Of a stretch of 53,985 nucleotides of DNA, positions 48,427-53,985 are shown in pieces. The DNA lies in contig JAGASP010000073.1 in NCBI GenBank assembly GCA_017621695.1, forward strand, positions 1 to 53,985, in the 5' to 3' direction. The stretch is from Clostridia bacterium. Its GTDB lineage: Bacteria > Bacillota > Clostridia > Oscillospirales > CAG-272. The notes under the pieces are model-generated. The model saw only the letters and a program-made list of their open reading frames with translations. It searched no databases and had not been told where the DNA came from. The first letter of the stretch is position 1, and every line of letters begins with the position of its first letter. A program made the position numbers and the translations under genes.

Positions 48427-49953
48427 GTGGCAAAGATCCTCCTCTCTAAAATCAAGGAAGCCCTCGTTTCGGTGCTTCCCGTAGCCGCCATCGTGCTGCT
48501 TTTGAATCTGACGCCCCTCGTGAATTTCACGGGACTTGAAATGGGCGTTTTTGTTGCATCCGCATTTGCCCTGATTCTCGGCATCGGCCTCTTTAATATG
48601 GGCGCTGACCTGGCTATGACTCCGATGGGCGAGCAGATCGGCTCGGGTCTGACCAAATCGGGCAACCTTCCCATCCTATTGGTCGTCTGCTTTGCGATGG
48701 GGCTGCTCATTACGGTTGCTGAGCCTGACCTGTCGGTGTTGGCCAATCAGGTGGGAGAGGTGCTCAACGGGACGCTGTTGATCGTTACCGTAGGCATCGG
48801 TGTGGGGCTTTTTTTGATCATTTCGGTGATCAAAATGGCAACCCATAAACCCTTGTCATCCTTGCTCCTGTTTTTCTATATGGTGCTGTTTATGCTGACG
48901 GCACTGGTCATCATCAATGAAAATACCGATTTTCTGCCGCTTGCGTTTGATTCCGGCGGCGTGACCACAGGCCCCATTACCGTACCCTTTATCATGGCGC
49001 TCGGTGTGGGTATTGCTACAACGATGGGTGGTAAAAACGTGGGCGAGAACAGCTTCGGCCTCATCGCCATGTGTTCCATCGGCCCGATCCTTGCCGTCAT
49101 GCTTCTCGGTATCACCGCCAGCGGAGACATGAGCTATGCCGTTCCCAATTATTCGGTGCAGGCGGGTCTGGGCTCGGCTCTTGGGCATACGGTTTTGCAC
49201 ACCTTCAAGGAGGTGGCTATCGCGCTCGGACTCATCATTGCTTTCTTTGTCATTCTGCAGATCGTTTGCCTGAAGCTTCCCAAAAAACGTCTTTTGCAGA
49301 TCGCCGTTGGTATTTTTTATACGTATATCGGCCTCGTGGTCTTCCTCACCGCCGTGAAGATCGGCTTTGTTCCCATCGGATATAAAATGGGCACAGAGCT
49401 GGCAGGGAATCATCCCGCGTTTGTCATCGGCTTTGGCTTTATCATCGGCATGGTGGTGGTTCTGGCCGAGCCTGCCGTGCACGTTCTGAACAAGCAGGTC
49501 GAAGATATCACAAGCGGTACCGTCAGTAAAAAATCCATGATGATCGCCCTGTCTGTTGGTGTGGGCATTTCGCTGGGGCTTTCGATGCTCCGTATCGTCT
49601 TGGATTTCAGCATTCTCTATTATGTGATCCCCGGTTATCTTGTTTCCTTGGGACTTTCCTTCTTCGTCCCCGGTCTGTATACCGCTATCGCGTTTGACTC
49701 GGGCGGTGTCGCCAGCGGCCCCTTGACATCCAGCTTTATTCTTCCGTTTGCCGTCGGTGTGTGCTGTGTCCTTCAGGGCGAGGCCAAGGTCATGAGTGAC
49801 GCCTTCGGGATCGTGACCATGGTGGCTATGACGCCACTCATCACCATCCAGCTCCTCGGCTTCCGTGCCGTAGTGACAAAGAAGGTACAGGATAAGATCG
49901 CGATGCGTCGTATCCTCAACGCCGATGACGAGCAGATCATTGATTTCATGTAA
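48427..49953 (+). CDS. DUF1538 multi-pass membrane protein with internal duplication
   Basis: A 508-residue polytopic membrane protein made of two DUF1538 repeats. The duplicated signature is easy to see: AFDSGGVTTGPITVPFIMAL with ATTMGGK (first half) and AFDSGGVASGPLTSSFILPF with VLQGEAK (second half), each followed by a helix containing MxSIGP/MxAMTP and LLG. Inverted or direct two-domain membrane architecture suggests a transporter or channel; the substrate is unknown. It starts at GTG after AAAGGAG. Two P-II-like genes follow at 14-base spacings, implying regulation by nucleotide-sensing proteins. Confidence 0.9.
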   Translation: MAKILLSKIKEALVSVLPVAAIVLLLNLTPLVNFTGLEMGVFVASAFALILGIGLFNMGADLAMTPMGEQIGSGLTKSGNLPILLVVCFAMGLLITVAEPDLSVLANQVGEVLNGTLLIVTVGIGVGLFLIISVIKMATHKPLSSLLLFFYMVLFMLTALVIINENTDFLPLAFDSGGVTTGPITVPFIMALGVGIATTMGGKNVGENSFGLIAMCSIGPILAVMLLGITASGDMSYAVPNYSVQAGLGSALGHTVLHTFKEVAIALGLIIAFFVILQIVCLKLPKKRLLQIAVGIFYTYIGLVVFLTAVKIGFVPIGYKMGTELAGNHPAFVIGFGFIIGMVVVLAEPAVHVLNKQVEDITSGTVSKKSMMIALSVGVGISLGLSMLRIVLDFSILYYVIPGYLVSLGLSFFVPGLYTAIAFDSGGVASGPLTSSFILPFAVGVCCVLQGEAKVMSDAFGIVTMVAMTPLITIQLLGFRAVVTKKVQDKIAMRRILNADDEQIIDFM

Positions 49954-49967
49954 CGGAGGTAACCCTG

Positions 49968-50375
49968 ATGGCAAAATTGATTCGTAAGAAAGAACCCTCT
50001 GTTTCCGTGAAAGAAACCACGCCCGGGGAGCGTATGTCCGCCCCCCGTAAGCTGAGCCTGCTTGTGACGGTGGTCAACCGCAACAAAGCGGAGTTTTATG
50101 CCGATTTTCTGCAATCCTTTGAGGTCAATATGCAGCTGATCACCAATGCGGAGGGAACTGCATCCAAGGAGACGCTACACTATCTCGGACTTGTGGAAAC
50201 CGACAAGGCAGTCATTTTCAGCGTGATCCGCGAGGAGCGTGTCGCAGAAGCACTTGCGGCGCTTGAACAAAAATTCAAAACCATCAAAAACGGCAAAGGC
50301 ATTGCCTTTACCACGCCCATGACCGGTACCGTCGGCGTGGCCATCTACCAATTCCTGTCGAACACACAGGCATAA
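49968..50375 (+). CDS. P-II-like regulatory protein, copy 1
   Basis: A 135-residue protein with a P-II/GlnB-like ferredoxin fold after an N-terminal extension of about 26 charged residues (MAKLIRKKEPSVSVKETTPG). The core runs from KLSLLVTVVNRNKAEFYADF to NGKGIAFTTPMTGTVGVAIY. The classical uridylylated T-loop Tyr and the PROSITE GlnB signatures are not evident. It therefore belongs to the broader P-II-like group that often regulates a neighbouring membrane protein. GGAGG precedes the ATG, 14 bases after the DUF1538 stop. Confidence 0.8.
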   Translation: MAKLIRKKEPSVSVKETTPGERMSAPRKLSLLVTVVNRNKAEFYADFLQSFEVNMQLITNAEGTASKETLHYLGLVETDKAVIFSVIREERVAEALAALEQKFKTIKNGKGIAFTTPMTGTVGVAIYQFLSNTQA

Positions 50376-50389
50376 TCGGAGGTATGGAT

Positions 50390-50722
50390 ATGAGTAACTA
50401 CCAGCATGAAGTGATCTTCTGCATCGTCAATGCAGGCTACAGCGAGGCTGTGATGGATGCTGCCAAGGAGTTCGGCGCACGCGGAGGCACGGTCATTCAC
50501 GCCCGCGGTACGGCGAACAAAGAGGCCGAAAAGCGCTTTGAAATCACCGTGACCCCCGAAAAAGAGATGGTTATGATCCTTGTTCCCACAGAGATCCGCG
50601 ATGATATTCTGAAGGCACTCTACCGCTCGGTGGGTCTGAAAACACCGGGACAGGGCATCGCCTTCGCCATGCCTGTGGATCATGTGGTGGGTATTTCCTC
50701 GGAAGATGCTTCCAAAGCGTAA
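50390..50722 (+). CDS. P-II-like regulatory protein, copy 2
   Basis: A 110-residue P-II-like protein with ARGTANKEAEKRFEITVTPEKEMVMILVPTEIRDD split over the T-loop/B-loop region (about 37-70) and GLKTPGQGIAFAMPVDHVVG at the C-terminus. It is closer than copy 1 to canonical P-II B-loop architecture, though it lacks the T-loop Tyr. The ATG at 50390 is chosen because GGAGG lies 8 bases upstream; the ATG at 50384 is too close. It may form a heterotrimer or a two-state switch with copy 1 on the DUF1538 protein (inference). Confidence 0.83.
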   Translation: MSNYQHEVIFCIVNAGYSEAVMDAAKEFGARGGTVIHARGTANKEAEKRFEITVTPEKEMVMILVPTEIRDDILKALYRSVGLKTPGQGIAFAMPVDHVVGISSEDASKA

Positions 50723-50812
50723 ATTTGCATTTTGAAGCGAAAAAACTTGCAAAACGATACGGCCTTTTTCTAAAAAACTTGCGAAAATTCAAAGAAATTT
50801 GAAAAATCCCCC

Positions 50813-50841
50813 TTGACAAAGCATCACAAGTGTGATACAAT
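50813..50841 (+). promoter_or_regulatory. ilv operon promoter with an internal palindromic operator
   Basis: TTGACA (50813-50818), 17 bases, TACAAT (50836-50841). The spacer contains the perfect inverted repeat ATCACA-AG-TGTGAT (50823-50836), ideally placed for a repressor. Confidence 0.82.
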
Positions 50842-50896
50842 TAGCGTGTTTATTTCGTTCGCGCAAAAACGCGATTTTCGGTAAAGAGGTAACATC

Positions 50897-51022
50897 ATGA
50901 TGCTCGTGCTTGCACTTAACAGCATACTGATTCTCAGCATTATTCTACTCGGCCTTCTGCTTGTAGCCGCAAAGAATAATGCTCAAAGCTGTGCCAAGAG
51001 ATGCATGAGCAGTTCCGTATAA
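50897..51022 (+). CDS. Ile/Leu/Val-rich leader peptide of the ilv operon
   Basis: A 41-residue open frame after AAAGAGG, between the ilv promoter and ilvB. Sixteen of residues 3-23 are Ile, Leu or Val (MMLVLALNSILILSIILLG begins the peptide), followed by a short polar, Cys-containing tail. This composition, the position and the downstream terminator-like hairpin match leader peptides that sense branched-chain aminoacyl-tRNA by ribosome stalling (known from ilvL and ivbL in enterobacteria). The same composition would also suit a small membrane protein, which is the alternative. The start at 50897 is one of two adjacent ATG codons. Confidence 0.68.
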   Translation: MMLVLALNSILILSIILLGLLLVAAKNNAQSCAKRCMSSSV

Positions 51023-51091
51023 TGATTTAGGAAGTTTGAGTTATCATCCGAAACCGAGGCATCATTAGATTGGAACTGTACAAGATATGCA

Positions 51092-51130
51092 AGCCCCACG
51101 GTCAGCTTTCGGATCGTGGGGCTATCGTTA
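51092..51130 (+). terminator. Putative transcription attenuator before ilvB
   Basis: Stem AGCCCCACG / CGTGGGGCT (51092-51100 with 51115-51123) and a modest T-rich tail (ATCGTTATTT). The loop contains TTTCGGAT (51107-51114), exactly complementary to ATCCGAAA at 51046-51053 just after the leader peptide, a possible antiterminator pairing. No T-box sequence (AGGGTGGNACCGCG) is present. Confidence 0.65.
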
Positions 51131-51150
51131 TTTAAAAGGAGAACCAACCC

Positions 51151-52857
51151 ATGCAAATGAAAGGTGCAAAAATCCTCATGGAATGCCTTCTGGAGCAGGG
51201 AGTCGATACGATTTTCGGCTACCCCGGCGGCACCATCCTCAACGTATACGACGAATTGTATGATTATAAAGATCAGATCAAGCACGTGCTCACAGCACAT
51301 GAGCAAGGCGCATCCCACGCGGCCGACGGCTATGCCAGAAGCACGGGTAAGGTCGGCGTTTGCTTTGCGACCTCGGGTCCCGGTGCGACCAACCTGACCA
51401 CGGGCATCGCCACCGCTTATATGGACTCCTCTCCCGTTGTGTTCATCTCCTGTAACGTGGCGGATGGTCTCATCGGTAAGGATTCCTTCCAGGAGGTTGA
51501 CCTGACGGGTATTACAATGCCCATCACGAAGTGCAATTATCTCGTCAAGGACGTGACCAAGCTGGCCGATATCATCCGCGAGGCCTTCGCCATTGCCAAG
51601 AGCGGCCGTCCCGGTCCCGTGCTCATTGACATTTTGAAAAACGTCACCGCTGAGACCGCTGAGTATGAGCCTCTGCCCCGTAAGCTCCATAAGGCCAACG
51701 GCCGTCTCGCTGCCCTGATGGCACGTTCCTCCAATAACTTCAAAGCCCCCGAACCCGATGCCGCTGATATAGACCGTCTGGTAGATATGATCAAGGCCTC
51801 CGAAAAGCCCCTGGTCATTTGCGGCGGCGGTGTGGTTCGTGGACGAGCCAAGGCAGAGATGGACGAGTTTATCCGCCGTATCGACGCGCCTACCGCCATC
51901 ACCATGATGGGCGCGGGCGGTATTGAGGGACGAAATCCCTTGGCCACGGGCATGATCGGTATGCACGGCTCTCAGGCATCCAACCTCGCCTGTGCCTCCT
52001 GTGACCTGCTCATCGCCGTTGGTTGCCGCTTCTCGGATCGCGTGGCGCTGAACCCCAATTCCTTTGCAAAGCAGGCCAAGATCGTGCAGATCGACATTGA
52101 CCGCGCCGAGATCAACAAAAACGTCAAAACCGACCATCACATCGTAGGCGATGCCAAGCGCGTGCTGACCATCCTCAACGAAAAGCTCCCCGAGCTGAAG
52201 CATGATGCCTGGACCGAGCGCATCCTGTCCCTACCTCGTGAAACCGTCTATGAGGAGGGCGGGGAAACTCTCACACCCAAGCAGGTGCTTTCCACCATTG
52301 CGGAGCTGATGCCCGAGGATACCATCGTTTCTACCGACGTGGGTCAGCACCAGATGTGGGCGATTCAACACTTCCACTTTGATTATCCCGGTCAGTTGCT
52401 CACCTCGGGCGGCTTCGGTACCATGGGCTTTGGCCTGGGCGCGGCCATCGGCGGCAAGGTGGGCAACCCCGACAAGGCGGTGATCCACATCACGGGCGAC
52501 GGCAGCTTCCGCATGAACTGCAACGAGCTGGCTACCGTGCAGGCCTACGGTATCCCCATCATCACCTTTGTTTTCAACAACAAGACCTTGGGTATGGTGC
52601 ACCAGTGGCAGACCCTCATCTACAATAAGCGCTACTCTGAGACAGACTTGAACCGTGCACCCGATTTTGTCAAGCTTGCCGAGGCTTACGGCCTGTCCGG
52701 CAAGCGTGTCAGCACCGTAGAGCAGCTGCGCGAGGCCATCGAGGAGGCGAAAGCCTGCGGTCACGGCTACGTCATCGACTGTGCCATCGAGACAGATGAA
52801 ATGGTGCGTCCCATGGTGGGCGGCGGCAGCCACATTACACAGTTTATCATTTGCTAA
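51151..52857 (+). CDS. ilvB: Acetolactate synthase, large catalytic subunit
   Basis: A 568-residue thiamine-diphosphate enzyme that makes acetolactate or acetohydroxybutyrate, the first common step of Val/Leu/Ile synthesis. Motifs: IFGYPGGTILNVYDEL (about 20-35), LTAHEQGASHAADGYARSTG (about 49-68) with the catalytic Glu, FQEVDLTGITMPITK (about 113-127), and the ThDP motif GDGSFRMNCNELATVQAYGI (about 449-468) ending NNKTLGMVHQWQ. AAAAGGAG precedes the ATG. It is the first structural gene of ilvB-ilvN-ilvC, downstream of the leader and attenuator. Confidence 0.96.
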   Translation: MQMKGAKILMECLLEQGVDTIFGYPGGTILNVYDELYDYKDQIKHVLTAHEQGASHAADGYARSTGKVGVCFATSGPGATNLTTGIATAYMDSSPVVFISCNVADGLIGKDSFQEVDLTGITMPITKCNYLVKDVTKLADIIREAFAIAKSGRPGPVLIDILKNVTAETAEYEPLPRKLHKANGRLAALMARSSNNFKAPEPDAADIDRLVDMIKASEKPLVICGGGVVRGRAKAEMDEFIRRIDAPTAITMMGAGGIEGRNPLATGMIGMHGSQASNLACASCDLLIAVGCRFSDRVALNPNSFAKQAKIVQIDIDRAEINKNVKTDHHIVGDAKRVLTILNEKLPELKHDAWTERILSLPRETVYEEGGETLTPKQVLSTIAELMPEDTIVSTDVGQHQMWAIQHFHFDYPGQLLTSGGFGTMGFGLGAAIGGKVGNPDKAVIHITGDGSFRMNCNELATVQAYGIPIITFVFNNKTLGMVHQWQTLIYNKRYSETDLNRAPDFVKLAEAYGLSGKRVSTVEQLREAIEEAKACGHGYVIDCAIETDEMVRPMVGGGSHITQFIIC

Positions 52858-52873
52858 GGGGGAAAAGGATCAC

Positions 52874-53985
<1,112 letters not shown>

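Noticed and set aside
51023..51150. T-box riboswitch before ilvB
   Set aside because: No AGGGTGGNACCGCG-like conserved sequence or specifier-loop layout was found; the leader is also shorter than a usual T-box region.

Overview
The window reads as chromosomal DNA from a spore-forming, anaerobic, low-to-mid GC member of the Clostridia (Bacillota), most like an uncultured gut Oscillospiraceae-type organism. This rests on SpoIVA behind a sigma-E-type promoter, an electron-bifurcating [FeFe]-hydrogenase operon, DUF4317/DUF6062/DUF1538 families, a YceD-L32 operon, strong AGGAGG-type ribosome sites and many consensus TTGACA-N17-TATAAT promoters. The exact genus cannot be told from the sequence alone. 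There is no tRNA, rRNA, transposase, phage gene or CRISPR array.

Layout. 1-3570 (minus): tmcAL, a DUF4317 gene and the yceD-rpmF pair, with a striking array of small hairpins at 8-137. 3865-12206 (plus): a ten-gene operon encoding the NuoE/NuoF/HydA-type bifurcating hydrogenase (HydC, HydB, HydA), a small thioredoxin-like ferredoxin and a six-gene putative redox-sensing block (two DRTGG proteins, two GHKL ATPases, a hydrogenase-like Fe-S protein, a PHP phosphoesterase). 12371-15625: three lipoproteins, each on its own promoter, then a SpoIIQ-like M23 protein. 15668-18613 (minus): an AT-richer pair, a BamE-like lipoprotein and a 719-residue secreted protein. 18887-22063: spoIVA, a membrane protein and plsY. 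22132-29859 (minus): ppa, a self-inhibited Fic enzyme, two NUDIX hydrolases, obg, der and a PDZ/radical-SAM DUF512 protein, interrupted by two small nuclease genes each boxed by its own family of inverted palindromic repeats. 30102-31058: an M28 peptidase. 31374-38369 (minus): a carbohydrate locus (esterase, two glycosidase-like proteins, ThuA, an MBL-fold enzyme). 38515-46182 (plus): DUF6062, mnmM, an htrA-response regulator-kinase group, an RlmA-like methylase, a glycosyltransferase and a CMP-kinase-like protein. 46412-50722: citrate synthase, then a DUF1538 membrane protein with two P-II-like proteins. 50897-53985: an Ile/Leu/Val-rich leader peptide, a putative attenuator and ilvB-ilvN-ilvC (ilvC cut by the window edge).

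The most unusual content is the set of at least five families of palindromic intergenic repeats. Within several families the copies keep their flanking sequence but vary their stems with compensating changes, so the hairpin itself appears to be what is maintained. Two families bracket unrelated small nucleases (a DUF559 PD-(D/E)XK-like protein at 25461-25829 and a GIY-YIG protein at 28216-28497) in the same geometry: inverted copies with the same element end facing the gene. This resembles the REP/RAYT relationship but with different nucleases, and is the best candidate for an undescribed system here. The second candidate is leader-peptide attenuation of the ilv operon in a clade where T-boxes are the usual control.
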